Shown here: one piece after another, positions 9,276-21,300 of the stretch | How positions within the stretch are numbered: position 1 is the first letter of the stretch | Layout of the letters: every line of letters begins with the position of its first letter | Assembly (NCBI GenBank): GCA_020137815.1 | Contig: CM035358.1 | Coordinates: 5,297,488-5,361,487, forward strand | Direction: 5' to 3' | Source of the DNA: Hormiphora californensis | Taxonomy: Eukaryota; Ctenophora; Tentaculata; Cydippida; Pleurobrachiidae | DNA length: 64,000 nt | The notes under the pieces: generated by a model | What the model saw: only the letters and a program-made list of their open reading frames with translations | Database searches by the model: none | Told to the model about the DNA's origin: nothing | Position numbers and translations under genes: made by a program

Positions 9276-12200
9276 TCTCTCTCTCTCTCTTTTGCTTCCC
9301 TGTTTTATCAAACTTCTCCCTTCTAATTCTTCCCCCTCTAAACCTTCCTTTCAAACTTTTTCTAAATCCTGAACAGGCCCCATGCTGCCCCCTCCAGGTC
9401 CTCCACACCCCCGACCACTATCCTCCTCCCCCAGGTCCTCCACCACATGCTGGACGTGAGTTTGGAATCCACTGCAGCAGACTGGCAACTCCTCCTGGCA
9501 TTGGAACCACCCACTGTTAAATTCCGACTAACTCCCATCAACCAGCTGCTGGAGACAATGGTGAGCAAACCCTGAACTAAATTAAATAATATTACCCTCG
9601 TTAGGTTTTTTATATTACCTATGGCAATGTAGAGACAGGAGACTTCATATTCATAAAGTCCGATTTTTTCCCCGCCTGGGTGAATGCCTTCGGCATTCAC
9701 CCAGATGCCTTTTGCAAAAAGGCATAGGGGGTTTAGAATTCGACAATTTTACAATTACATACTAGTGAAGTGTCACGCTTTTCCTGTAACGTAACCTCCT
9801 GAGTTGCTGTTGGCAACTATCCAGTGCGGAATGCTGTCACTTTATACTGACTGAACACAACAGGAAGTTCGTGCGCATGTGCACGGCGCCTTTATGTTGC
9901 ACTTGCAATTACAATTGTTCATAGATTTGTCATCGCGCCCTACGTCATTGTGCAATGAACATTGTTCTGCATTTCGGAACTGCGACTTATTATTACTAGG
10001 ATATCACATAGCTCAGGCAACCCATCAGCTATACCGGCTCACGTATCAGTGCCCAATTAGAAGCAGGTGTGGCAACTGGCACATGCCAGATCACATGGTG
10101 GGCGGTATGGCATTATATACCGCAATTATTCTTGTTTGAAGTTGTCACCCCTCTTCTCGTACACAGAATGTTTTTGCGCGTCACATCACATGATAACGTG
10201 TGGTGTGCGTGTCAAAGTTGATAAATTTCACATGCACGGTCATTTGGGGGTGACAACTTCAAAAAATCCGACTTTATGACAATTGTAAAGGAGAGTTAGA
10301 ACATATTAATACCAACACCCCTTCTCTCTAGATACAGCACTCCTAGTAGTAGTACCAATTACCCCCTTTAACATCTTATCTCTATATCTCTAGATGCAGA
10401 ACTCCTCGACAATAGACTCCTCAACAACCACCACGACAAGTTCGGGGTACGACCAAGACACAACCACCGTCTCTTCCTCCTCTGATTATAGTAGTAGCGA
10501 TGGGGAAGAGGAGGAGGGATATGAACCAGTGGTACTGACGTCACTCCCCAAGAAGGCCCCGCCACCCCGACCTCCCCCTCCGGCCAGGCCACCACCTCCT
10601 AAACTATCGGTATGTGCACATCACCATGGTTATCAGATCATTGTACTTGGGTACGAGCCGTGCGTCTTTTTGCCACCCAAACTGAACCCAAAACTACCAC
10701 TCTTTTACATTGTGGTAACTGTACGTGTTTGCGTGTACATGTGTGTTATGATCAATTATTATCTCTCCAGGAAGATCCCATCTACGCGGAGCCCATTAGA
10801 AGTGGAAGTACCACTTCCCGTGCCCCACCTGCTGAGGATTACTCTGATTATCGGGCCACCATGGCAGCTAATAATAATGGTGCTATTGATGTACCTCTCA
10901 ACCCACCACGACCTGCCCGACCCGCTAGGTACTTGAAGTAATTAGTTCAATAAATCCTCGACCTGCCCGACCAGCTTGGTGTATTGGTTACGAAGTCCCC
11001 CCTATTATTGCTTACGCGGTGGGGTAATTTCATTACCAACTAGGCATACTCTTGTAGTAGTTAGTTCAATAACACCTCGATCTACTAATACACGCGATTC
11101 AAGGTGCACGACAAATCAGGGTTTTGATTTTACAGGGTGGCCCATAATTTATGATGACCAACTGCAAGGTGGCTTATTTTTTTCCGAACTATTCGACAAC
11201 TAAAACGCTCCTTTCAACTTTTCGACTACTTCATATAAACTCCCACTCCATTCCAGGCCACCTCAGATGCAGACCAGGAAATCGTTTCTAGCACAAAAGG
11301 GCGAGAGTGCAAGGGAGTTCATTGCTGAAAAACTCTCCTCCAATTCCTCCTCAGATCAGATGCAGATTAGTGATCCTTATGGGTTTGATAGGAAATCTGA
11401 ACTAAAGAAGGTAGATAGAGAAGACAGACAGTGACAAATATATTGATGATAAATGATAGTGACAAAGTGACAAGTATGAAAATAGACAGATCTGTATAGC
11501 TAAGCGCAAATTGAAATTAAATAACCCAAAAACCAATCGTTTTTTCTTAAAAACTGAAATTTAACCACACAACTCTAACAAAGTGATAAAGTGCCAAAAT
11601 TCAACAAGACGAAGTGTATATCAGAGCAACTTACAAAAATTACGGGTACTTTTGGCAAACATACCCGGGTACTTTTTGTAAGTTGGTCCCTATAATGTGT
11701 ATCCCGTGTTGACAAATGACACCCAAAATCCCAGTTTTCCCCGACCCAGTTTGACACCCAAAATCCCAGTTTCCCCCGACCCAGTTTGACACCCAGAATC
11801 CCAGTTTTCCCCGACCCAATTTGACACCCAAAATCCCAGTTTTCCCCGACCCAGTTTGACACCCAAAATCCCAGTTTTCCCCGACCCAGTTTGACACCCA
11901 AAATCCCAGTTTTCCCCGACCCAATTTGACACCCAAAATCCCAGTTTTCCCCGACCCAGTTTGACACCCAAAATCCCAGTTTTCCCCGACCCAGTTTGAC
12001 ACCCAAAATCCCAGTTTTCCCCGACCCAGTTTGACACCCAAAAATCCCAGTTTTCCCCGACCCAGTTTGACACCCGAAATCCCAGTTTTCCCCGACCCAG
12101 TTTGACACCCAAAATCCCAGTTTTCCCCGACCCAGTTTGACACCCAAAATCCCAGTTTTCCCCGACCCAGTTTGACACTCAAAATCCCAGTTTTCCCCGA

Positions 12201-13247
12201 CCCAGTTTGACACCCAAAATCCCAGTTTTCCCCGACCCAGTTTGACACCCAAAATCCCAGTTTTCCCCGACCCAGTTTGACACCCAAAATCCCAGTTTTC
12301 CCCGACCCAGTTTGACACCCAAAAATCCCAGTTTTCCCCGACCCAGTTTGACACCCGAAATCCCAGTTTTCCCCGACCCAGTTTGACACCCAAAATCCCA
12401 GTTTTCCCCGACCCAGTTTGACACCCAAAATCCCAGTTTTCCCCGACCCAGTTTGACACCCAAAATCCCAGTTTTCCCCGACCCAGTTTGATGATGGAAC
12501 AATGAAGATATCTCTGGACGATGGTCGGGTTATAATGTACGAGAAGGGAAGTGAGCCTCTCATGATGGATCCTGAAGCTAGGCCTGCCAGACCTGCCCGA
12601 CCCCCGGGACGACCCCCACCTACCACGACAACAAACACTGAGGTTTGTAAAACTGTTGTCTCTGGTTTTTTGGTGACGAAATAATAAGTGAGGGGTGATT
12701 TCATGACCAAGATGGGACCAAGATAAATATAGGATTGAAGTGTAAACCCCACAAATTTTATAATTACCAGATGATATGTTTTAAACCCATCTCCCTTTCA
12801 CAGGTGGATGGACCCATATCGGAAGTATGCGCCGTGCCCGAACCAGAGGACGTTTACACCAGCGAAATGATATCACCACCTCCCCGGCCATCCTCCTCCT
12901 CTCGACCGAGTCCACCATCTCGACCTAGCCCACCATCTCGACCTGATACGGCACCAGTCCGACCTGATACCGCACCATTTCAACCTAATGCCGGACCTCC
13001 ACGGAGACCGTCACGACCTAATCCTGTAGAACAATCACGAGCAGGAGAAGGTTACTCTGAACCTCAATCGTTTAGTAACCCCGCCTATGCAGAGTTGAAC
13101 TGTATACGATCTAGGGGGACTCTTGGCAGTACAATTGAGTTAGCTCCCCCCGCTCCTGTATATGAGAATCCAGGGGTTTTGGAGCAGGGTGGCCCAGCCA
13201 GACCGGCCCGGCCACCACGGCCATCTAGACCCTCTAGACCGAGTTGA
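8482..13247 (+). CDS. Synaptojanin, C-terminal half: end of 5-phosphatase, RRM-like domain and proline-rich tail
   Basis: Eight exons join in frame: 8482-8598, 9008-9185, 9435-9560, 10394-10609, 10771-10928, 11257-11410, 12487-12642 and 12804-13247 (stop). The first begins with the last strand of the inositol 5-phosphatase domain (RPVLAVIDIEV, the end of the SDHRPV block), then GPPNPTV, then the synaptojanin RRM-like domain (LVKAILEEMKKFGEIYLVRV, HFTFKHSASAVHAL, ending ..DW). The tail is acidic and Ser-rich, then strongly proline-rich with repeated PARPAR and PSRPSR, which fit SH3-binding PxRPxR motifs. Synaptojanin is a polyphosphoinositide phosphatase of clathrin vesicle uncoating; the tail recruits amphiphysin- or endophilin-type SH3 proteins. 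The Sac1 domain and most of the 5-phosphatase domain are not seen upstream in this window. Several acceptors in this gene (exons 3, 4 and 7) are duplicated. Confidence 0.85.
8635..8742 (+). mobile_element. hAT-like MITE, copy 1
   Basis: About 108 bp with inverted ends resembling CAGGAACCGACCGA (left end slightly eroded). The core holds ATTGG/CCAAT-like and TCACGTGA motifs. It lies in the intron after 8598. Other copies lie at 32868-32976, 41948-42052 and 55577-55672. Confidence 0.85.
8921..8975. repeat. (TC)n microsatellite
   Basis: A pure TC run just upstream of the exon at 9008; it may serve as an extended pyrimidine tract. A second TC run lies at 9240-9290 in the next intron. Confidence 0.95.
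9375..9445 (+). repeat. Duplicated 3' splice site (two units)
   Basis: The acceptor plus exon start 'cag|GTCCTCCAC' occurs twice: AG at 9396-9397 and AG at 9433-9434, 37 bp apart. The downstream copy gives the RRM-like exon in frame. Confidence 0.75.
9651..10279. mobile_element. Intronic element with 18-bp terminal inverted repeats
   Basis: The ends are TCATAAAGTC-C-GATTTTTT and its complement with one mismatch. An inner hairpin-rich block (about 9672-9730, 'gggtgaatgcc' pairing with 'ggcattcaccc') is shared with 45455-45515 near the start of the Ig gene's Cys-rich exon. No coding capacity. It lies in the synaptojanin intron 9561-10393. Confidence 0.7.
10322..10406 (+). repeat. Duplicated 3' splice site (two units)
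   Basis: 'ctctctag|ATACAGCACTCCT' (AG at 10330-10331) and 'tatctctag|ATGCAGAACTCCT' (AG at 10392-10393) are diverged copies 62 bp apart. The downstream one gives the 72-codon exon of synaptojanin. Confidence 0.65.
11718..12486 (+). repeat. 35-bp minisatellite built from the splice acceptor of the next exon (about 22 copies)
   Basis: Each unit holds a branch-site-like TTTGAC, a TTTTCCCC tract and CCCAG followed by TTTGA. The last unit is the real acceptor, with the exon starting TTTGATGATGG at 12487. Two units carry CCCAAT and so lose the AG. A paired variant (a 36-bp unit followed by one with 'cccgaaatcc') occurs at 12036 and again at 12317, 281 bp apart, showing an internal block duplication. 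Because 35 is not a multiple of 3, the complementary strand is open in all three frames; those reading frames are artefacts. Confidence 0.95.
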
Positions 13248-14395
13248 GATATTAGTGGACAATTTGGTTAATTAAAGTATTGGTGGAGTTTTAAAACTTT
13301 GATACTTTGTTTATCGATAGGAAAGGGGCTGTTTTTTGTCGTCTGTGGTGCCATTGATTAGTCTGAATCTGATTCACCCTAGTCCTATAATTATAATGGG
13401 ATAATTCTTTCCCATTTTATATCTGTTTTATTTCATTGATGTTTTTAGATCGTAAATGTGGGACAGGGATAATTAATAACTCTGGCTAAGGTGCGATAAT
13501 GTTTTCTGTGTATAACCTCCCCGGTGATTTTGTTTTAGATTTGTGTTCCAATGAACAGATTTCATTGCTCCTTATAACCACCTTGTTATTCAATGATTCC
13601 AGCGAAACTAAAATGCGAAACACGGATGGTTTAGGTTTTGAAAGTAATTGATGAAAATCAAGCTACAAATAAAAAGTTCTAAAAACATCGAAATAAAATA
13701 AACGTACAACTCATCTGTATAAATCGGGTATTGTTAGTCATCGGTCAATTAATATTTTGTTCTACGTCACCTCTCTCTTTTTCTCCCACGGTCTGGTTGC
13801 TAAGGGCAACGAGAGAGAACATTCTGTGTCTCTCTCTGCAGTCAGAACATCTGAGAATGATCACTCGCGCGCTGCTACCTACTAACTGCTGACATGCTGT
13901 ACTTAAATAACAACGAACATGCCGCGCGCACCGTTATTGTTTCTCTGTTTGGTGTGTTTGGATCGGATCTTGGCTCAACCTTGCTTGACCAAACGTCACA
14001 AGCGTCTCTCTTAGATCTCAACTGTTTTTTCTTCTTCACTCCTCTTTCTCAGATCTGGTCTTGTAGGGGGATGTAAAGGGTCGCTCTAGTGATGGCGAGA
14101 GAAGGAGGGATGTGTTGGGAGATATCCCTGCAAACGATGCCCTATGTCTGGTGTTTTGTGGGGTCGAGGTTAGGCCAGCAGATCCACTACCTAAGGAAGA
14201 TGTTACTAATTATTCATTAGATCCATCCAGAATTAATATCACGTAAAGAATTTTGAATCAGAATTCAGAAACATCCACCGTCGCGTAAAGTCTAACCCCC
14301 CCCCCCCCAACCAACCAAGCTTACAGGACATGCTAATACACTGACCCTCACAAAATTCGCTGCAAGGGACAGTGTATATGCTGTCAAAATCTTAC
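13248..14395. other. Intergenic, synaptojanin 3' end
   Basis: AATAAA-like signals at about 13671 and 13690 could end the synaptojanin transcript. A C-run lies at 14297-14308. I see no gene on the plus strand. The 3' end of the minus-strand gene beginning at 16047 must lie here if its donor at 14396 is used. Confidence 0.45.
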
Positions 14396-16047
14396 CAGCA
14401 AAGATGCTATCATCAAGTAAATTCGAGATATCATGCTCGAAACTTGTATAACTCATATTGCTAACTCCACTCCTATCCTTCAACAACCTCCCCTCCTCAT
14501 CAGGCGAGGAACGAGTTATCACAGTTGACTGCTCCCCAGAGGGAGGGGAGGTAATGTTCAGTCCGGGTATGACGTCATCTCCCATGATGACATCATCATC
14601 AATAATTAGACTGTCCTCCATTAGGATCAGCGAGTCAACTCCTCCTGCTGCTTCTGCTTCTGTTGGAAGATTCTCCTGTCTTAGTTATTGGCGTGAGATT
14701 GGGGGGATCTAAAAATATGAGAGAATTGCAATATATGTATAATAATACATTGTATATTCAATAATTAGCAAACTAAAGATCTAATTAACTAAAGAATTAG
14801 CAAACTAAAGAAAATTTTAATGACAATTTAATCAAATCGGTTCTTATCTAAATTTCTACCTCATGTGCACACCACTATCATCATCATCTCCAAAGTCACT
14901 GTCTGTCTCGTATCCCCTGTTCTCTCTCGCTGCTGCCAGCTCACGTCGCACCCTGAATTTGTTTCCGGGTTAGCCAAACCGCCCGGTTATGGGTATCTAT
15001 GATATATCGGTAACTATGGCCCGGATTGGGAAAAGGAAGGGGGTTCTAGGAGAAGAGGGTCTGACCTGTCACAGTGTCTGGAAAGAAAGATACTGAGAGT
15101 ATACATTTTCAGTAGTATTCGCCTCCTCTTCCTCGACATTAGTATCAAGTCCTCATCTCTCTGTTTCAGTCGCACGGCCAGAGTAGGTAGCATTTTGTAG
15201 AGCGCTTTGGCTGACTCCTAGGAAGTATGAGGGGTTGACAGAAACTTGAATTAGATGGTTTATGAGTGACGGTATCCCGACAGTTTATATTCGAGTTAAA
15301 AAGTTAGGGTTTTTTTGGACAGTTTATATTCGAGTTAAAAAGTTAGGGTTTTTCTGGACAGTTTATATTCGAGTTAAACAGTTAGGGTTAGGGTTAGGGT
15401 TATTGTCAACTTCAGTTTATATATAAACTGAAGTTGACAATAACCCTAACCCTAACCCTAAAATTTCTAAAAATTTAATACAATATTAAATTTTTAGAAA
15501 TTTAAAAAATGCAGAAAAAAGTCCTCAACTCACCCTTGAGCCATGAACAGAACAGTCACTGAAGATACTCTTTTTGTAGACACCAGTGTGTGCCTGTATC
15601 AGTTCATCTGTAATGTCCCACATTGTGTGATGTAACACATGATCATGTAACATGGCCTCCCTACTATATCTGTGGGGAGATGTGTTAAATATTTTAACAT
15701 GATGGGGATCTGTGTTAGTAGGATAACAGTACTTGAAACTGTATTTGAAACTGTTTTTGTAACTGTATTTGTAACTGTTTCCCTACTTCATGCACAGTTC
15801 GTCAGTGCATTGTGATAGATAGTGTAACTCACGCGTTTAGGATTTTGATCCTTCTAGACAGCTCATGTGCAGGAGCTAACAGTGGTGCAGTGTTATACGT
15901 CTCACGTAGCGTCATTTGAGATCTGATGATTGCCACCAGGTAACGTCTACTCAGCTCATCGAGATCACGTTTCACTTTCGTTGTTTTGGTAAGATTGGGC
16001 CACAGGGGCCTGTTGACTCGAACCAGGACTTTCTTCCACCGCAGTAC
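14396..16047 (-). CDS. Unidentified multi-exon protein (partial)
   Basis: Five minus-strand exons join in phase: 16047-15833, 15669-15534, 15214-15066, 14952-14860 and 14679-14396. The N-terminal two thirds is basic and helical (KRDLDELSRRYLVAIIRSQM; ILMSRKRRRILLKMYTLSIF). The end is acidic and low-complexity (DSDFGDDDDSG; LIIDDDVIMGDD). No signal peptide or membrane segment is visible. I do not recognise the family. The first coding exon would lie between 16048 and the oppositely oriented transporter gene, and the 3' end lies below 14396; neither is resolved. A telomere-like palindrome (15382-15461) sits in one intron. Consistent splice phase over five exons is the main evidence. Confidence 0.6.
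15279..15395. repeat. 39-bp tandem repeat, three units
   Basis: Units beginning GACAGTTTATATTCG start at 15279, 15318 and 15357, each containing GTTAGGGT. The third runs into the telomere-like palindrome. Confidence 0.9.
15382..15461. repeat. 80-bp perfect palindrome carrying inverted telomere-like repeats
   Basis: The left arm begins with three TTAGGG units and then TTATTGTCAACTTC; the right arm is its exact complement ending in CCCTAA. There is no spacer (axis between 15421 and 15422). A second near-perfect palindrome with 20-base arms and a 3-base loop follows at 15461-15503. Confidence 0.95.
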
Positions 16048-16585
16048 CTGGGAGAAATAAAAAATCATTTGGTACAGAAAGCACTAAGTCTACACTGCCA
16101 CGCAAAAATCATTGATAAATTCAGGTTCGTAAAAGGGTATTGGCAATAAATTCTTGTGAAATTTGAATATTTCCAAGAAAAACTACAAAGGCTCAGGCCT
16201 TTATCACGCTAGGACGTGACTTGTTATTGGTCGAACTAGGGTATGAATTATGATAATAATTTCTTGTGAAATATGAATACTTCCAAGAAAACAATAAAGG
16301 CCTAGGCCGTTGAACGTGATGCGAGGATAACCATATTATTGCTGCCCCTAAGATAAAGGTTCAGGCTCTCCTGAAAATCAGAACATATTCAATAAAAACC
16401 TTGCATATTATTCAAGAAAGCACGGTGACTTTTGGGGCTCAATAAATAGTTTTACGTTGCAGTTGATGAAAGTTTGAAACTGATATATTATTTTTGCCTT
16501 GTTCGACCCTCTCTCTCTCTCTCCGTGCCCGCAACAAAGATGGTTAGAAAATGACAAATAACTGTGTTCTCAGCCATCTCAAGTC
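16048..16585. other. Divergent intergenic region
   Basis: It lies between the minus-strand unknown gene and the plus-strand transporter, so it probably contains both promoters. A diverged tandem duplication of about 110 bp is present (the 'ttcttgtgaaat.tgaata' blocks at about 16151 and 16261). A short TC run lies near 16510. Confidence 0.5.
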
Positions 16586-18228
16586 ATGAATCCAGTTACA
16601 ACTGGAAATGTTATTGTCTTTTTAACTGTGCTGATGATCGTCTACACTGAAAACTCTGCAAGGTATTTTGGGGGTTTAATTTAAATTCCTGTAAAGTTGT
16701 TTTGTCGAACCTCTAATTTCAAGCTCATGTATTGCCACGTTCTATGAGTTCGAGTCTCCTTGTGGTATTTTCTCTCGCCTACCTACTTTCAACTTTGCTA
16801 CACCCCTTCTTATATAATATCTGTCTTTTTGGCTTTGGCAATACTCCTAATTTATCCTACCACTTGTACCATCTCCCTATTTTCAGGTTTGGCATCCCTC
16901 TCGCCATGATAGGGTCAATGCTGAAGAAGAACTGCACTGTCGGAAAGGAGGACTTATGTTGGAGTGAGCAGACGAAAGCGATGGTGATCGGGTCCTACTT
17001 CTACGGATACACAGTCCAAATTATCTCAGTCTACCTGGCACGCCGGTTCAACTGTATGTTGGGTGGTTACAGGTTATATCTTGCTGTTGGGATCGTATCC
17101 CAGTTCGCCTACCCCACGTTAGCTCAAGTCTCCCTGGTGGGTTTGATTTCACTACAGGCTCTACGAGGCTTTATGACAGGGATTATGGTTGCCTACATGT
17201 ATACCTTTGAGTTTCAATCTCGGTGGATACCGGCTAGCTTGCGGAGGACATTCATATCCGTTATTGGGGCGACTTGTTACATAGGAAATGGTACTGGTGG
17301 TTTGCTGGTGGAGTTCTTCTCCAGTGCTCTTGGCTGGGAATACTATTTCTATTTCAGTGGCGTTCTGTTTATTATTCTGTTGATCCTGAGTTTGATATTC
17401 ATGGCTGATAAGCCTGAAAGCTCCTGGTTTGTTAGAAGTCTGTCTGCCGGTAAAGAAATGAAGAAAGAGGTGAAATTAGCTGTAGATTTAGAAGATGTTG
17501 AGGTAAATGGAGAGAAAGATATCGCGGAAGAAGAGAAAAAGGACAGCGAGGAAGAACCATCGTCGACCCCAACTTCAGTTTCTGTTCGTGACATCCTCTC
17601 CCGGGGCTACCTCTACTCCTTCTGTATCTACTACTTCAGCTACAGTCTGATTTGGTATAATACCCTCAGCACAGGTCCATTCTACCTGCACAACATCCTG
17701 GGGGCAGGTACTAAACCCATTGCAGTACTTGAAACTAGTCTCTCCTTCATAATGGCTGGTAGTTCCATCCTTCTATCCTGGATCTTCCAGACCTTGGATA
17801 AACACCTCAGCTGGCTGACATGCCGACTAACATTCATCTATATCCCCATGGTAATCCAGGTAGTGGTGTTTATTGGGTTTCCTTACATTGCCACATTCAC
17901 TGGCGCCTCCTTCCTCCTTGTCCTCAGTACCGTAGCATCGGGCAGCATGTTCAGCGGCTCACTGACTACCGTTAACGTTGAAATTGATCCTGTAAATGCG
18001 CCTATCATCCAGGCATTGTTCAGTGGAGCGGGTCAAATTGCGGGGTTCCTTGGACCAGCTCTAATGGCATGGTTGACATCAGGCGATGATAATGGATGGG
18101 ACTGGTTCTTTCATGTGCTAGCAGCCAGTGCTAGTGTGAGTGTTATTGGGATTGCAGTGAGTATTTATAGTAGGCCGGGTGAGTGGAAGAATCGGAGCAA
18201 AAGTGGGGAAACTTTTAGAAGACAGTAA
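16586..18228 (+). CDS. SLC17-family (sialin/VGLUT-like) major facilitator transporter
   Basis: Two exons, 16586-16662 and 16887-18228, joined AG+G to give Arg, encode about 472 residues, near the usual SLC17 length. The ATG at 16586 opens a first membrane segment (GNVIVFLTVLMIVYTENSAR). Twelve membrane segments can be counted. Family-like blocks are CWSEQTKAMVIGSYFYGY and YLARRF after helix 2, then RGFMTGIM...WIP, and GWEYYFYFSG before helix 6. The central cytoplasmic loop is acidic (DIAEEEKKDSEEE), and a polar tail ends the protein. SLC17 members move organic anions or phosphate, often with protons or sodium, in lysosomes or synaptic vesicles. The substrate cannot be told, and several residues of the signature after helix 4 differ from vertebrate members. 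The gene is intact. Confidence 0.85.
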
Positions 18229-18338
18229 ACTTGTTGTTACTGTATGTTGTTACTGTATGTATTGTTCATCTCCCTATTACCTATACATAATATAAAAACA
18301 AGTACTAGATAAATAACTAATAAATTCAACTAATAAAT

Positions 18339-21300
18339 TCAACTAATTACCATGAAAATCATCCAGATGATGGTAATAACGTAGAATCCACCATTCAGCA
18401 CCAGCATCTCATAGTAAAGGTATTTCTCTGATGGGGGGAGGGGGGGGGGGGTAGCAAGTAGAAATATATCTTTGATGAGTTGAATATACAGCTCTGATAT
18501 TCTATAGAATATACATTGCAGCAAACTATCGGACATGTTATAAAGATTGCATGTTATAATATAGCTATACACACATCTCAGCTCTGATCCTTACCCTGGA
18601 CGAAAGCGTTTTGTGTCTCTGTTTCAATGCACGCTCCCACAAAGGCGTTCCAGAAGTGAACGAAGAATGAGAAGAAGAGGATAATGTTGTAGGAGATCAG
18701 GCGGTAGGGACGTCTTGTGAACACGATTCCACCTAAAAATGGTTGTAATTTTCATCGTTCAGAAACTTTTAATAAAATTTCTGCCAGAAACACAATTTGT
18801 TTCACAAAATACTCCTCACTCCGAGCTGCTTCACGATACCGGATACAGCCTCACGTTTAACTCACATAGAACAAAGAAAAATGCAGTGTAAACGAAGGCT
18901 TGTACTTTCTCAAAGTCGAATAGTAAACCATAGATCAGGAGTAATGGCAAACTTGATCATAAACATGTAAACCTGGGGATGGAGGGGTGTTATATATTGG
19001 ATTGCCATAGCTGCACGATAGTAAATTGAGAGCAAAAAGATTTACTGCACGAAAGTCGCTATAACTTTTAGAAGAGTGGGGTACTATAAACTATAAACCT
19101 ACCCTCCAATAAACTAGGGGCCTCCGGTAGGACTGAGAGGAGGAAGAATTTAGTTAGTAACCACTCATCATTTATCCCATACACATACTCAGTCTCCTTC
19201 AGTAGAGTAAATCCCTCATGCTCAATCGTGGAATCTGTGGTGGTTATTATTGATTAATTAGTAATTAATAGTTTTAATTGGGAGCAATTAATTAGGTATA
19301 GTGATGAGAGAGAAAATAAATAACAAGCAGCTGGTCTAATTGCCCATTACCTCTTAGCTCATTCACTGGATAACAAAGGAGTTCAGGCCCGGTACCCAAC
19401 AACTTATCGGTTTGTGCCCCCAGTTATCGGGTAAAAGGGGTCCCAAATGCACACAATATACTACTTATGAAACCCGATAGCTGATTTATCAGTCATTTGA
19501 ACATTTTACGCACACACGATATCTGCTAGCTGGGGGATTTAACACCCTGCTCGCTATTTATCAGATCAGTGATCTTTTTCACGCGTTTCTCTTCATTTGC
19601 ATAACATGCGTGTAAATTTCCAAGTAATGAAAATGTGTGTAAACACACAGTTCTGTCAATAACGGAGAGGGAAACACATCTGCAACACTTTTGAATGTTA
19701 TCTCTCTCATAAAAAGTCAAAAGAATCGCATTCCTATCTCTTCTCTCTCTCATTCTCTCTTTTACTGTGCAATATCTCTCACTGTGTGTATTGGCCCCAA
19801 TCTTGCTCTCTCTTAATCAAATATGTTAGGAACAGTAGACACTAAGTCTACACACATTTTGAGGGTGCCTGTTGACTATTTGCCAGCAGTCTTAGTGTGT
19901 TTAACCTTGTGTTGTGTCTCTTATTTGTGTGTAGTTGCTATCGGGTTTCATAAACTATGAACGTTTGTTAGCCTATCGCGTTATAGGTTTAAATCACCTC
20001 CCCCTCACCCTCGGCTGGCGCCTCGGGATCGGCGTCGGGATTTAAACCAGTTTAATCGCCCTGCCGGGCGATTAAACTCCAGTTGGCTGTCCCCAGCTCG
20101 CGCTGGGAACAGCCAACTTGATAACGCGCCAGTCTACAAACGTTCATATGAACTATGAACGTTTGTAGCTTGGCGCGTTATCAAGTTGGCTGTCGCCAGC
20201 GCGAGCTGGCGATAGCCAACTGGAGTTTAATCGCCCGGCAGGGCGATTAAACTGGTTTAAATCACGACCCCGAACCCAAGGCGCAGCCGAGGGTGAGGGG
20301 GAGGCGATTTAAACCTATAACGTGACAAGCTAACAAACGTTCATAGTTTATGAAACCCGATAGCAATTTCACACTAACAAGAGACACAACACAAGGTAAA
20401 ACACACAAGGAGTACTGGCAAATAGTCAACAGACAGTCCCCAAACTGTGTGTAGACTAACTGGCACCTAGTTGCAACTGTTCCTAACATATTTGAGTAAG
20501 AGAGAGCAAGATTGGGGCTGATACACACAGTGAGAGATATTGAACAGTAAAAGAGAGAATGAGAGAGAGAAGAGATAGGAATGTGATTCTTTTGACTTTT
20601 TATGAGAGAGATAACTTTGAAAAGTGTTGCAGATTTGTTCCCCTCTCTGTTATTGACAGAACTGTGTGTTTACACACAATTTAATTACTCTGGATTTTAC
20701 ACGCATGTTATTCAAATGAAGAGAAATGCGTGAAAAAGAGAGCGGGACTGTTAAAACACGAGCAGGGTGTTAAATCCCCCAGCTAGCAGTTATCATGAGC
20801 GCGCAAAATGTTCAAACGACTGTTAAATCAGCTATCGGGTTTCATAGTTCATTTAAGGACCCAACAGCATCTCTTACCAGTAAATATATGTTTCTTCACA
20901 CTCCACCAAATGTATATTGGTACTGGGATCCAACAGAGCAGGAGTAAAGTTGGGATGGCTGTGTTTATTACTTGCTCCATACTCTCTAAACTATCCTGCA
21001 TGCATGGTTGCGTGGGATCAACATCACTTCGGGGATTACCCTTATCTTTGGAGGGGATAACGATTTTTAGACCAATACACTACTGTTTTTCATATCTTTA
21101 GCTTAGGTAGTTTTCTCGAGGGTTAAATCTTTCTCTCTCTGTTGCATCTTGCTCTCTCTCTCTCTCTTTCGAGTCTTTCAGTAGCGAGAAAAAGACAATT
21201 CATTTGAAAGCAGAAGTAATAACAGATGACTCACATTCAGGGGATTGCGTTCGGCACCACCACCACCTACAAGCCCACGCACCAAACGGTAGAATAGTCG

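Noticed and set aside
11718-12486. CRISPR-like array
   Set aside because: Units are contiguous with no unique spacers and lie in a eukaryotic intron; it is a minisatellite.
11575-12752. Long minus-strand reading frames with a repeating NWVGENWDFGCQTG pattern
   Set aside because: All three minus frames are open because the 35-bp repeat lacks stops and its period is not a multiple of 3. They are an artefact of the intronic minisatellite.
14458-14712. Plus-strand 84-codon frame
   Set aside because: Antisense shadow of the minus-strand exon 14679-14396, which joins four other exons in phase.
16732-16886. Extended 5' reading frame of the SLC17 gene as one exon
   Set aside because: The frame starts at a non-ATG codon. 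A good acceptor (tttcag) at 16881-16886 and an upstream ATG exon at 16586-16662 give a better, phase-consistent N-terminus.
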